DNA of 64,000 nucleotides from Paralithodes platypus (GCA_032716605.1 CM064492.1:50092002-50156001), one strand, 5' to 3'. Positions 11,713 through 22,168 are shown, counted from the stretch's first letter. Program-made: numbers and translations. The notes: generated from the letters alone by a model not told the origin.

Positions 11713-12305
11713 TTAACCACTTCCGTACAAGGGTTCGGTTTAATTGTTATTTAGCTATATTTAAACAATTTGATGCAGCTAATGAAGGATCTGTGGTGTT
11801 AACCCACTGAGCCCCAGCTAGTTTAGAATAAATGTACCACCAGGGACCGGCAGGATTTGATTTTTTTTTCCAGAAACAATATCGAATGGGTTAGGAATGA
11901 AGGAACAACCACAAAAAAACGATCAAAAAGGTCAAAAGTTGGTCCTACGGAGCCCCCGAAAGTCGATTTTACAGGAGTAAAATATTGAAGGCAAATACAC
12001 CCAAAATACCGGTTTTTGCGCGCTCACGCGCACGCGGTTGGACTTTGAGAGTTTTCAACCATCGGCATGGTTGCGTGGGATACTTACACAGTTCCCATAC
12101 AAATCTAAGCCCTCTAGGTGCCATAGGACCGGAGTAACATGGACGCAACGTTTGAGTCGCTGGGGTTTAGCGTTACATACATTGCGGACGCAAACGCTGC
12201 GTCGCTAGGGCTCAGTGGTTTAAGAAGGGTTAATTGAGATGGTATAAAGCCGTTTAACTGTTACACTTCCTTCTTTTACTGAATAATGTTTAAAAAAAGC
12301 TATAC
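11713..12305. mobile_element. Ancient MITE family C copy, interrupted
   Basis: Begins TTAACCACTTCCGTACAAGG and holds the arm motif GCAGCTAATGAAGGATCTGTGG. It is then split by MITE G and continues TTAAGAAGGGTTAATTGAG to an eroded right arm. The same element, uninterrupted but diverged, lies inverted in the other duplication arm (about 18680-18838), so it predates the duplication. Confidence 0.65.
11799..12223. mobile_element. MITE family G (TTAA element)
   Basis: 425-bp insertion bounded by TTAA at 11799-11802 and 12220-12223. Its ends are inverted: CCCACTGAGCCCC on the left and GGGCTCAGTGG on the right. The interior has CGCTCACGCGCACGCG and GGACGCAACG/GACGCAAACG repeats. The inverted duplication arm at about 18740-18780 lacks it, which gives an approximate empty site. 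The terminal TTAA and CCC tip fit piggyBac-type elements. Confidence 0.75.
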
Positions 12306-12579
12306 TCCACTAACTGGAGTGTTGGGCGAGGCCACCTGTAAGTGGTGAAGGAAGTGCTACGGTTCTCACTCCTTCCGAGTGGATAGATGGACCCACGAGA
12401 GTGGGTCTGGTTCTTCTTGTCCCTTCGATTAACATAAACAAATACAGAAGTGCAGTTCAGTCAAATATATTGGATTGCATGTATTTATATTTACTTCTTT
12501 CCTATTTTACTCCTGCCACCTGGCTTGGCTATATTTACTCCAAATGAATTTCGACTCTATTTCATCCTAACATTAAGGC
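12306..12579. other. Unassigned spacer
   Basis: No gene seen. It contains a short palindrome-like AGACCCACGAGAGTGGGTCT-type sequence at about 12388-12411. Otherwise nothing is recognised. Confidence 0.4.
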
Positions 12580-12589
12580 AAAATGCCAA

Positions 12590-13772
12590 TATCAATATCA
12601 AAGGCATTTGATAGAGTCTGGCATCAATCCTTATTGTCGAAGATGTCACACTACGGCCTTGCATCATTAGTTCCACTAATTTCTTCTTATCTTCATAACA
12701 GAAAAATACGTGTAATGGTAGATGGCCTTTATTCTCAATTTCACTCAATAAATGCTGGTGTTCCCCAGGGATCAGTTTTGGCCCCAATTATGTTCCTCAT
12801 TCATATCAATGATCTCATAACTACCACTCATAATCCAATACATTCCTACGCAGATGACTCAACACTCCACAGTTCCTTCACATTTACCAATTCTTTCACC
12901 CAACCCGATCTTATAAATTCAAAAATAAACACTGCAATTTCTCTGAACCAGGACCTTTCTAGAATTAATGGATGGGGACAAAAGAATCTAGTTTCCTTTA
13001 ATGCACAGAAAACCAAGTACATTCAATTTTCTAACCGACAGAATCTCACTGACTCTCATATATTTTTTAATGATGTAAATATTCCCACTTCCCCTAGTAT
13101 TGACATTCTCGGTGTAACATTAACTACTAACTTGAGCTGGACACATTATGTTAGAAGCATTGCTAAGAATGCCTCTAAAAAACTGGGACTCCTGTACAGA
13201 GTTCGAGAATTCTTCACTGACGAGCAGTTGGCCGTAATATATAAAAGTCATGTGCGTTCTCAGATGGATTACTGTTCACCTCTGTGGGGTGGAAGTGGGA
13301 GTGGTTGCATTGAGGCAGTTGGACAAAATTCAAAATAAAGCTATTAGATTAATCAATAACCCTGCAATCACGCAGGACCTTCCTACATTATCCATACGAA
13401 GAAACGTTGCATCCCTTGCATTATTCTACAGATATTTTCACAGCAATTGTTCCGAGGAACTTGCTTCAATTGTGCCGCCTCTCCACATCTTTCCCCGTAG
13501 AACTAGGGCAGCTGAGAGCGCCCATGAATTTACACTTTCTCCTCCACAATGCAGAACTTCTGCTTATCAGAATTCATTTATCCCCAGAGCTACTACTCTT
13601 AGGAATTCACTTCCCTCGAATTGCTTTCCACAAACTTACAATTTACAAATGTTTAAATCCAGTTGTTACAAACATTTTATGACTGGAGGATGCCTTTAGG
13701 CACATGGACCTTTTTGTTTTATCTGTGTTTTTCCTTCCTCCGTTCATTGTCTCTTTAAAAAAAAAAAAATTG
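12590..13772 (+). pseudogene. Jockey-like LINE fragment, copy 1
   Basis: A 5'-truncated non-LTR retrotransposon ending in a poly(A) of about 13. It starts at RT motif A (SKAFDRVWHQSLLSK), then motif B INAGVPQGSVLAP and an intact motif C YADDSTLHSS. A small insertion near 13295-13310 shifts the frame from the RT into the C-terminal domain, which continues in another frame to about 13699. The sequence is nearly identical to copies at 16967-18142 (+) and 39481-41036 (-). Placement near the Jockey/I group is from motif style only. The endonuclease and N-terminal RT are missing. Confidence 0.85.
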
Positions 13773-14024
13773 TATGACATTTGGGTATATTAAATAAGGC
13801 GGTTGGCACAAATTATTAAGTCGAACATAAGGCGGTGGAAATTTGTAAGACAAAACAGACAATTATTCCTTAAACATGACACATTTATAGAACTAATATT
13901 TCTATATCTATATTAATCACGAGTGAAGTAGCTTAAGGGATGTCGTTGCGTAGCAGGTGAATTTCTATATCGTAGAGTAGAGAACCTTGGTGACCTTAGC
14001 TAGGCCATAAATAGAGACTTTTTT
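13773..14024. repeat. Spacer with inner inverted-repeat arm
   Basis: About 13862-13945 (with TATTTCTATATCTATATTAA and GTGAAGTAGCTTAAG) is the reverse complement of about 16215-16300. It lies inside the large inverted duplication and is nested between its arms. No gene. Confidence 0.65.
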
Positions 14025-14242
14025 TTAACCCTTGCATACCGGGGACATCTTTTATATTTCACTATAGCTATAGTATATTCAGACTATTATATATAGTTAA
14101 GAAAGGGGCTGTGGTAGCTAAGATATTATTTACGATAGTCTGTAATATTTTAAATAGTAGACGCCCTTCTTTAGCTTAATACAATCGTCTAATATTTGCC
14201 AGAATATGATGAAAAGAATATCACCGGTACTGAATGAGTTAA
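14025..14242. mobile_element. MITE family C copy
   Basis: 218 bp bounded by TTAA on both sides. Left tip CCCTTGCATACCGGGGACAT; right arm CAATCGTCTAATATTTGCCA, then ATATCACCGGTACTGAATGAG. The tips are imperfect inverted repeats. Confidence 0.8.
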
Positions 14243-14293
14243 ACCTCATAATCATAGCGTTAATTAGATAAAGAGATTCATGCCTATACCATT

Positions 14294-14781
14294 TTAACAC
14301 CTAACGAGCGGACTAGGCGGTAAATAATATGTAGCCACCAGCGGGGTGTTTTTACCCAAAATAGGGCTGTATACGTGATCATTTTCATGCCTAAATAAGA
14401 CCCAGAGCATAAAAAAAGTATCTATCCCTGAAAGGGTATAAACAGAGCTTTCCAATGACACCCACAACGATCCTTGTATGACCGCTAGTTTTCTTGCAAC
14501 AATCGCGTAACACGAGTGCAAAAACCATGTAATTCGGTACTTTCCCCACACAATTCACTATGTAGCGAGTGTGAGAGGGTGGAGGAGGGTGGGATTCATG
14601 TCAGTTGGTCCACCGCGGTGGTCTGGAGCAGTCATACGCTCGCTACTCTCCTGCCACCACTTGTCTCTCTCTCTCAGCAACATTACGTGCTGAAAATGCC
14701 ACACGACTTATGTTGTGAGCCGCCACATAGTCCAAATTTCTTTCACTCGACATATGATGCGCGCCGCCAGTTAAGGGTTAA
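14294..14781 (-). mobile_element. MITE family F (TTAA element), minus orientation
   Basis: 488 bp between TTAA at 14294-14297 and 14778-14781. Near-identical in reverse to 50790-51276. In element orientation it has GCGCATCATATGTCGAGTG near one end, GTCCACCGCGGTGG in the middle and GCCGCTCGTTAGGTG at the other. It has no long terminal inverted repeat and no protein motif. The 85-94 residue open frames inside are not supported as genes. Confidence 0.8.
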
Positions 14782-15184
14782 TAAACAAACACCAAGGTGA
14801 CTTATAATAAACCCAACAACCTATCGGATCATGAAGTAGGATATAGATGTATTGGTTAAGGAATCTTGTAAATAATGCAAATGTGGGAATTCACCTAATG
14901 GAAATAAGATTATTGTTGGCCCTTTATTACTTATAATATTTAATATCCAGTTAGTTTATAGGTGTTTCAACATAATTGATATTGGGTCAAGCAGATCATA
15001 CGACATTTAATTATTATTTATTAAAGTAATAATAAAATTAGGCTATCCTCCAAATAGATTAGATTTACACTGGAGTGGTAGCGGTATTGTTAAACATGCA
15101 CCGGATTTTTTGGGGGTTTGATTATCGTCTTGTCCAATAATAAGGATACCGGTTAAGATTTTGGTTTACCATGCACTACGTCTT
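14782..15184. other. Unassigned AT-rich spacer
   Basis: No open frame or recognised repeat. Confidence 0.4.
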
Positions 15185-15401
15185 TTAACCCCTTCACTAC
15201 GATGACGTATTTGTTGCCATATTTTGGTTACTATTGGACAATTTTATTGCTTTAGGTTATAATCTACCTCTAGGACTTAAAGGGGTAAATACGATCTCAA
15301 TAATCACTCTGAGTACCACAGGTCCTTCTTAAACTGCATAAACTCGTCTAATTATAGCCAGAATCGAAGGTAAGATGACGTCATCGTGCTGAAGGGGTTA
15401 A
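15185..15401. mobile_element. MITE family B copy, complete
   Basis: 217 bp with TTAA at each end. The tips CCCCTTCACTACGATGACGT and GACGTCATCGTGCTGAAGGGG are inverted. The interior has TTTTGGTTACTATTGGACAA opposite the related ACTCGTCTAATTATAGCCAG. It is a good reference copy for the family. Confidence 0.9.
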
Positions 15402-16214
15402 CAAGAGCAATATTGATATAACCTTATTTATAAACGGTGGTATATATTTGTAAACAGTTTTTTTTTCCTAAATATTATTATACTGTTTGTAGCTACCAGC
15501 TGTATACACTATCAATTGGCTTAATATATAATTCTCAATCCAATATTTTTCAAATTCATGCTATGAAAAGTAAATGCAAGGTTTGGTTACATATTATAAA
15601 ATACCAGTACCCTATTCTTTCTTCCAAATGAAATGAATAGATATACTGTATAGATAAATGATATACACAATGTTCACGTGTTCGTATATAACTTATACGC
15701 GAAGATTGTCCATGTAGAGCCGAACCCGTTGTATATCAGGAACACAAACCAAAACAAGAAAAATAACTCTTCGCTCTGGGTTTTATTTACGGTACTTAAC
15801 CAGCTACCTGCTAAATTAGAACAAAATAAAGAGTTTTAGAGAGTCCTAGGCTGAAGAGTTTGTTGTGGTTTAACCATATACTCAACTTCCCATGCAGTTT
15901 GTTTCACAATTGATCATTATAATAATATGATGCAGTGTAGATATTGTTAATTTGAGTTATAGGTTATTTATTACAAATTACCGATGTTCACTTCATTAAA
16001 ACACATAATTGGAAGTAATGAATCAACCATTACAACAAAAACAATGTAACCTTGTGTCACAATTATAATTAGTGGAAGTGATAGCGTGAGAGACAAAAAT
16101 ATGTGTGTGAAATGGTAGAAAATTAAGGAATATCAAGATAAACCAAATTCTACTTGTCAATTTATTATTCGTATTTGTGTCTGTAACTATCCAAATTTTT
16201 CATTTGAGAGCTTG
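15402..16214. other. Unassigned AT-rich region
   Basis: About 0.8 kb without a recognised gene or repeat. Small open frames such as 15437-15631 have AT-rich codon content and no motif, so I do not call them. Confidence 0.4.
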
Positions 16215-16300
16215 TTTTGCATCACTTAAGCTACTTCACTCTTGATTAATATAGATATAGAAATATTATGTCTATAGTGTAATAACTGTTAAAAAAATAT
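16215..16300 (-). repeat. Inner inverted-repeat arm, right
   Basis: Reverse complement of about 13862-13945, sharing CTTAAGCTACTTCACTC and TTAATATAGATATAGAAATA. See the left arm. Confidence 0.7.
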
Positions 16301-16436
16301 AGTTTACATGAAAATATATTAACCGAATAATCCACTTTAATGTATCATGTTCTCGTGTTCCCAGTTGTTGACCATGTTGCCTCACACAGATTACATGGTA
16401 TTTAAGTCTGGTGACTTGTGACTTACTCGGCTAGAT

Positions 16437-16640
16437 TCCTTTAGGATCGTTGATGCATTTGTGTTCTGGTTATAATTTAGCAATTCTATTCTGATTAGGA
16501 AGGGTATATGTAAATCAGAAGGTTAATTGTTATAATCTTTACCCTTTTAATTCCCAAAAATCTTTCTTATGCTGTATAAAATCGTCTAAAAGGAGCCACA
16601 ATAAACTATCTATATGCGTCATGAACCTCAAGGGGTAAAT
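16437..16640. mobile_element. MITE family A copy, decayed ends
   Basis: Left arm is eroded (GATGCATTTGTGTTCTGG, GATTAGGAAGGGTATATG). Right arm has GTATAAAATCGTCTAAAAGG and GCGTCATGAACCTCAAGGGG, then TAAA. Arms are inverted relative to each other. Confidence 0.7.
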
Positions 16641-16966
16641 GGTGTCGTAAGAAAAAACAGAGAATATGTTCCTCCTGTCGGAGGCAATATTCAAATTCTA
16701 AACATTTTTGCTCTGTGTTCAACACTTAATACCGGTACCTCTACCACACATATACACATGTAAATAGGCAATGACGCTATTTTCTCCCTTGCTTGTGTTT
16801 ACTGTATGATATCTACGTTATTTAGGTGTTCTATGTGATATTTTATCGGTCTTAAGGTTCGGATATCACTTATCACGTTATCATTAGAATTACTAAGACT
16901 TATCTAGGTTAATGAATATATATTGAATAATACACATAAGTTTAATGAATTTATAGATATATCAAA
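16641..16966. repeat. Spacer with left copy of a 150-bp direct repeat
   Basis: About 16790-16930 is a diverged direct copy of about 18370-18535. Shared landmarks are GCTTGTGTTTACTGTATGAT, then TGTGATAT and ATTCGGAT/GTTCGGAT, then TAATGAAT. The pair flanks the second Jockey-like LINE fragment. Confidence 0.6.
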
Positions 16967-18142
16967 GGCATTTGATAGAGTCTGGCATCAATCCTTATTG
17001 TCGAAGATGTCACACTACGGCCTTGTATCATTAGTTCCACTAATTTCTTCTTATCTTCATAACAGAAAAATATGTGTAATGGTAGATGGCCTTTATTCTC
17101 AATTTCACTCAATAAATGTTGGTGTTCCCCCGGGATCAGTTTTGGCCCCAACTCTGTTCCTCATTCATATCAATGATCTCATATCTACCACTCATAATCC
17201 AATACATTCCTACGCAGATAACTCAACACTCCACAGTTCCTTCACATTTACCAATTCTTTCACCCAACCCGATCTTATAAATTCAAAAATAAGCACTGCA
17301 ATTTCTCTGAACCAGGACCTTTCTAGAATTGAAGAATGGGGACAAAAGAATCTAGTTTCTTTTAATGCACAGAAAACCAAGTACATTCAATTTTCTAACC
17401 GACAGAATTTCACTGACTCCCATATATTTGTTAATGATGTAAATATTCCCACTTCCCCTAGTATTGACATTCTCGGTGTAACATTAACTACTAACTTGAG
17501 CTGGACACATTATGTTAGAAGCATTGCTAAGAATGCCTCTAAAAAACTGGGACTCCTGTACAGAGTTCGAGAATTCTTCACTGACGAGCAGTTGGCCGTA
17601 ATATATAAAAGTCATGTGCGTTCTCAGATGGATTACTGTTCACCTCTGTGGAGTGGAAGTGGAGTGGTTGCATTGAGGCAGTTGGAAAAAATTCAAAATA
17701 AAGCTATTAGATTAATCATAACCCTGCAATCACACAGGACCTTCCTACATTATCCATACGAAGAAACGTTGCATCCCTTGCATTATTCTACAGATATTTT
17801 CACAGCAATTGTTCCGAGGAACTTGCTTCAATTGTGCCGCCTCTCCACATCTTTCCCCGTAGAACTAGGGCAGCTGAGAGCGCCCATGAATTTACACTTT
17901 CTCCTCCACAATGCAGAACTTCTGCTTATCAAAATTCATTTATCCCTAGAACTACTACTCTTTGGAATTCACTTCCCTCGAATTGCTTTCCACAAACTTA
18001 CAATCTACAAATGGTTAAATCCAGTTGTTACAAACATTTTATGAATGGAGGATGCCTTTAGGCACATGGACCTTTTTGTTTTATCTGTGTTTTCCTTCCT
18101 CCGTTCATTGTCTCTTAAAAAAAAGAAAAAAAAGAAAAAATC
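16967..18142 (+). pseudogene. Jockey-like LINE fragment, copy 2
   Basis: Nearly identical to 12590-13772 and again 5'-truncated at RT motif A, with an A-rich tail at about 18116-18142. One open frame runs from upstream flank to 18044. Damage is visible at catalytic sites: motif B reads GVPPGSVLAP and motif C reads YADNSTLHSS (about 17211-17222), replacing the second catalytic Asp by Asn. A short deletion near 17718 moves the C-terminal domain to a different frame. It cannot encode an active enzyme. Confidence 0.85.
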
Positions 18143-18660
18143 AAATAATAATGTGATAATCAAGAGTGATAGCCAAACCTTAAGAGCAATGACGTATCAC
18201 ACGGAACACATAAGTAACGCAGATATACCTTAAAGACAAGCAAAAGATGAAATGCCTCTGCTATCTATTTTATATGTGTAACAAGTGAAGCAGGGCCTGT
18301 GATTGGCTATATGAAGTGAGGGCCAAGTCAGTCAGTCTTCATATCTTGCTTACATTTTTGGGTTTATGATTTAATTATCTCGCTTGTGTTTACTGTATGA
18401 TGTATATTGTATTAATGTGTTTGATGTGATATATCATGGCTCTTAATATTCGGATAACACTGTAGATTGTTAAGTAATCATTACAATTATTAACACGTGT
18501 CTAGTATAATGAATGAATAAAGAATAATAGAGATAATAATAAAGCCATTATCAGCTCTGCGACTCTTCAGGGCCAGTGAGCTATATGGTATTGGTAAGAT
18601 GGGGAATCATGAGCGTCGATACAAACACCAATTAGGTCCCAGAGGCATGGTTCGAGTGAA
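18143..18660. repeat. Spacer with right copy of the 150-bp direct repeat
   Basis: About 18370-18535 pairs with 16790-16930 (see there). The rest is unassigned. Confidence 0.55.
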
Positions 18661-19850
18661 TGGCGAATAGCTATATTTATAAGCTTGTATTCAATTAAGG
18701 AAGACAGTGTAACACTTAAAAGGCTTTATACTAGCTCAATTAGTTCTTCTAAATATCACAGATCCTTCTTTATCTGCATAAAATTGTGGAAATATACCTG
18801 TAATAAAACTAATCACAACCCTGGTATGGAAGAAGTTATTCTCGGAGGGAGCAGTATGTGCTGAGGCAGTTGAAAGACGCCAAATCTCCTAAAGTAAGAA
18901 AATAACATACACGATTGTGTAATGTAATGTCACATTAATGTGTTTGGCCATGACTGTGTTTGAGTTGACTAGTTACAAAATATGAATAGATAAGTGTGAG
19001 CTACTGTAGTTAACCCCTTTAACACGATTACGTTTTTTCATCATATTTTGGTTACCATTAGACAATTTTCTTTATCTTATAATATACTTGTAGGATTCAT
19101 AGGGGTAAATTAGATCTCAATAGACCTTCTGAATAACATAAGTCCTTCTTTAACTGAATCAAAGATAGAAAGGCGCCATCGTGCTGAAGGGGTTAAGGGG
19201 CAGGTGGGTTGACAGGCGAGTATTGAACATACACACGTGAACATATATTTATAACTTTTAATATTGTATGTGCTTCAATTATCTCTTTTACTTATATATA
19301 AAATGTAACAGTGAAATACATGCTTACTCCAAACAGTAGGATATATCGGTTTAGATAATTATAACTGAATTGGAATATGATAATGCAAAAGTAAATTAAA
19401 GTATCAGCTGTCATTGACTTAAATAACATATAGATAAAAACTTCCATATTCGAATGAATGATCAAACTTAATACTTTGTTAAGTTTATATGAAATGGTAA
19501 ATATAAATATGAAGTATGTAACGATATGATATTTCGTATTAGTTAACAGATTACGAAAACATTCATAAAAATACAATGATTCGATGAGAGAGGGAGAAAT
19601 AAAGAGCGGCTTATAGACGTGAACAAGAACGAAAGCAGTAGAGAAAGAAGGAGGGGCTTGGCTGAGAGAGGGTGGTAGAGTGGGGATGGAGTGGGGGGAC
19701 GGGGGGTGGGGGGGATAGCAATGTTACCAACACAATTCGCGATTCCCTGTCAGGCAGGTGTAGCAGGACTTATGTCCACAATAGTACATACATATACTTT
19801 CAATTAATAATTGGATCCAACATATCGGCCATGGTGCCCTACCACAGGAG
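18661..19850 (-). repeat. Right arm of large inverted duplication
   Basis: Diverged reverse complement of about 10786-12305. It contains the ancient C-type MITE (about 18680-18838) without MITE G. It also contains MITE B at 19010-19196, which the left arm lacks. The two arms therefore serve as empty sites for each other's later insertions. Confidence 0.85.
19010..19196. mobile_element. MITE family B copy with empty-site partner
   Basis: 187 bp between TTAA at 19010-19013 and 19193-19196, with tips CCCCTTTAACACGATTACG and GGCGCCATCGTGCTGAAGGGG. The other duplication arm at about 11538-11562 reads CCCCTTAACTACGGTAGCTC, a single TTAA with matching flanks. That is the pre-insertion site and supports TTAA duplication directly. 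Confidence 0.9.
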
Positions 19851-20036
19851 TGACGGAAAGTAAACACAGTTATATTTTGGGGATTGTACTCATTTTTAGA
19901 CATAATGGTCGGAGTCCTATTTTCAAAGTTTGCCCAGGGTGTGCACCCCGCTGTTGCTTCCCTTCTGCAGGAGTGACAACAAATGTGATCCGGTATTAAT
20001 GAAATGCGTTACGTGCAACTGCAATTTTTTTTTCAA
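19851..20036. repeat. Repeat fragment related to 10.1-10.8 kb
   Basis: CATAATGGTCGGAGTCC, GTTTGCCCAGGG, then CTTCTGCAGGAGTGAC resembles copies left of the inverted duplication, but in direct orientation. Unknown type. Confidence 0.45.
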
Positions 20037-20640
20037 TACCTCCGCCAAGGAAGTTGGAGGATGTTATGTTTTTGCCTCCATTTGTTTGTATTTTTGTCTG
20101 TTTATTTTGTTTGTCTGTCTGTAAACAAGATACAGCCTAACAAAAAGTTATGAACAGATTGTCACGAAAGTTGGAGGCCAGATAGGATATGCACCAAGGA
20201 AGAAACTATTTAATTGTGGAGGTGATTGGTAGAGCGGATACCTCCGTCAGCGTAGACGGCTCACAAACTTATGAACCGATGTTCACGAAACTTGGTGGGC
20301 AGATAAGATATGCCCCAAGGGAGATGGAATTCAATTTAGGAGGCGATCGGTAGAGTGCATATCTCCACCAACTTCGGAGGAGGTACGCGCTTTCCAGAGT
20401 GGCACTCTAGTTACTTCGGCCAAAGAAGATGGACGGAGGTTATGTTTTTGCCTTCGTTTGTCTGATTGTCTGTAAAAACGATATCTCAAAAGTTATGAAC
20501 AGATGACCACGAAATTAGGTGAGCAGATAATATATGCTCCAAGTAAGAAGTGATTAAATATTGAAGGCAATCAATAGAGCGCATACCTCCGCCAGCGTAG
20601 GCGGCTCTCAAAGTTATGAACCAATTTTTACGAAATTTGG
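20037..20640 (+). repeat. CTCCGCCAA / TGTC-type dispersed repeat, two copies
   Basis: Copies start at about 20037 and 20413. Each has a CCGCCAAGGAAG or GGCCAAAGAAGATGG head, GGTTATGTTTTTGCC, a TGTCTGTCTGT microsatellite, then AAAAGTTATGAACAGAT and ACGAAA, with CCTCCGCCAGCG-type blocks in between. It has the same plan (tetranucleotide repeat, then a conserved motif) as the units at 33-49 kb but is not the same sequence. Confidence 0.65.
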
Positions 20641-20814
20641 TGGTTATTATTGAACCCAAATTTTATGATCTTCCATTTTTATATACTATAATCTATTCTT
20701 TAGGCCGTAACGGAGCCTTTTTCTTTTACATTTGATCCTGTGCGTCGCACCACGCTCCTTGGAGTTAAAACGGCCGCACGGACCTATAGTCCAGCTTGGA
20801 CTTGGTTCAGATAG
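20641..20814. repeat. Repeat fragment related to 10.1-10.8 kb
   Basis: Contains TAGGCCGTAACGGAGCC, the same motif as at 10399 and 10730, followed by a GTGCGTCGCACCACG palindrome. No gene. Confidence 0.4.
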
Positions 20815-21133
20815 TGTTTGCCCTTTTAATTCCCACAGATCTTTCCTACGCTGTATATAATCGTTTAACCCATTCAGTACCGGTGACGTCCTTTTCATTA
20901 TATTCTGGTTACTATTAGACAATTCTATTCAGTTTAAAAAAATGGCCTCCAGCGTTTAACAATCTTCCAACTATCTCACTTAACCATAATTCCTACCACA
21001 GATCCATCTTAAACTGCACAAAATCGTCTAAATGTAGCCAGAATAAAACAAAAAAGACATCGCCGGTACAGAAGGAGTTAATGATAGCCAGAATAAACTG
21101 TCAAAAGGCGTCATATAATCTTCAAGGGGTTAA
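20815..21133. mobile_element. MITE family A right arm, split by family C
   Basis: The right arm reads ACGCTGTATATAATCGT up to TTAA, is interrupted at 20869-21077, then resumes ATGATAGCCAGAATAAACTG and ends CTTCAAGGGGTTAA. The left arm is missing. Removing the insert and one TTAA restores the family A consensus with C changed to T in CGTCTAATG. Confidence 0.85.
20865..21081. mobile_element. MITE family C nested in family A
   Basis: 209-bp element between direct TTAA copies at 20865-20868 and 21078-21081. The tips CCCATTCAGTACCGGTGACG and CATCGCCGGTACAGAAGGAG are inverted. It carries its own AAATCGTCTAAATGTAGCCA arm motif. It gives a clear example of TTAA duplication, because the host element is known from other copies. 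Confidence 0.9.
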
Positions 21134-21181
21134 AGCGCGTCATAAACCACAAAAAAGTCTAACTAGATGGCGTAAAAGGCG

Positions 21182-22037
21182 CTAAGGGGTGATGGATCGG
21201 TTTTCTGACCCTTCTTTTATCTCATGTTTTGCCCCATTAGTTTTCAGACTATTAGATGTTCGGCCCATTAGTTTGGCGATTTTAAGATTTTTTCACCCCC
21301 ATTTCTTTGTCAATATTAAACATTTTCGTGTCATTTAGGTGTCGATTTTTTTCCTTGCGAGCGTAAGCGTGCCTGTTATTTACCACTCGAGCCGCGGGGC
21401 CCGTCATATGTGGGGCGAGAGAACCATGGCCACCCCTGCGAGGCCCGAAATATGTCGGAAGGGATGTTGAGCACATTATCGGCTCTGAGAGAGAGTCCAC
21501 GCGTTGGGAGGACAATAGGCGGGCTCTGACCACTCAGCACGGCCCTCGCACCACAACTGACACCACCTCTGCAACATTCCACACCCTCGACCTCGCGAGA
21601 CAAGGAAAAAACTCGGGAAACTACCGTATTTTAGGGTTTTTGCCCTCGTGTTGCGCGATCGTTGCAAGATAACCCGTGGTCGTACAAGGATGATTCAGGT
21701 GTCATTAGAAAGCTCTATTATCGCCCTTTCACGGATACATAATTGTATTACGCTCTGGCTCTTGTTTATGCATGAAAAAGAGCATGGAATGAAGCTCGTT
21801 TAGGGTAAATATGCCCGCCTGCCAGGTAGTAGAAGTTACAAACATCCCCATTTGACAGGGGCTAAGAGAAACCGGCATTCGGCCGGGACATTTTTCTATC
21901 GAAAAATGTACCGTACCTACTTAAAGTAGGTTCTTGGGGGGCGTGTTTTTTTAAGCTTGATGGAGGTCCAGGGAGGAAACTAAAAACATAATAAAAAATA
22001 CACAAATGAGCAAATAAATACGCCCATCTCCCCTTAA
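21182..22037 (+). mobile_element. MITE family D split by family F
   Basis: D starts near CTAAGGGGTGATGG with CATGTTTTGCCCCATTAG, and breaks after GCGTGCCTGTTATT. It resumes with CGGCATTCGGCCGGGACA, TTAAGCTTGATGGAGGTCC, and ends CATCTCCCCTTAA. The insert is 21379-21865. Confidence 0.8.
21379..21865 (+). mobile_element. Diverged MITE family F inside family D
   Basis: 487 bp, the same length as the F copy at 50790-51276. Shared blocks include CCCGTCATATGTGGGGCGAG, CTCGTGTTGCGCGATCG, GTCATTAGAAAGCTCTATTA and TTTATGCATGAAAA. Its borders have drifted from TTAA to TTTA and CTAA. It is clearly older than the copies at 14.3 and 50.8 kb. Confidence 0.7.
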
Positions 22038-22049
22038 AAGATTAATGAT

Positions 22050-22165
22050 AATCTCAAGTAACCCTCAGACGTCCACATACCCTTCCTCATCTGAATAAAA
22101 TCGTCTAATAATAGACAGAAAAAACTGTCCAAACGCGTCCTCCTCCTCAGAACGGTAAGAAGACT
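22050..22165. mobile_element. MITE family A right arm
   Basis: Contains CCCTCAGACGTCCACATACC, then AAATCGTCTAATAATAGAC and GTCCAAACGCGTCC. Solo arm with an eroded end. Confidence 0.6.
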
Positions 22166-22168
22166 GCA

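Larger units (their letters stand above)
10786..12305 (+). repeat. Left arm of large inverted duplication
   Basis: This stretch is the diverged reverse complement of about 18661-19850. Matching landmarks include GTGGACATAAGTCCTGCTAC, GTGTTGGTAACATTGCTAT, GAGTAAGCATGTATTTCACT, TAACTAGTCAACTCAAACAC and GCTGCTCCCTCCGA. A C-type MITE is present in both arms. MITE G is present only in this arm, and MITE B only in the other. The arms are separated by about 6.35 kb. Confidence 0.85.

Noticed and set aside
14294..14800. 85-94 codon frames in family F elements
   Set aside because: They occur in a non-coding MITE, differ in reading frame between copies and show no motif.
10786..19850. Polinton/Maverick-type element with long inverted ends
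   Set aside because: No polymerase B, integrase, ATPase or capsid-like frame in the interior; only LINE fragments and MITEs.
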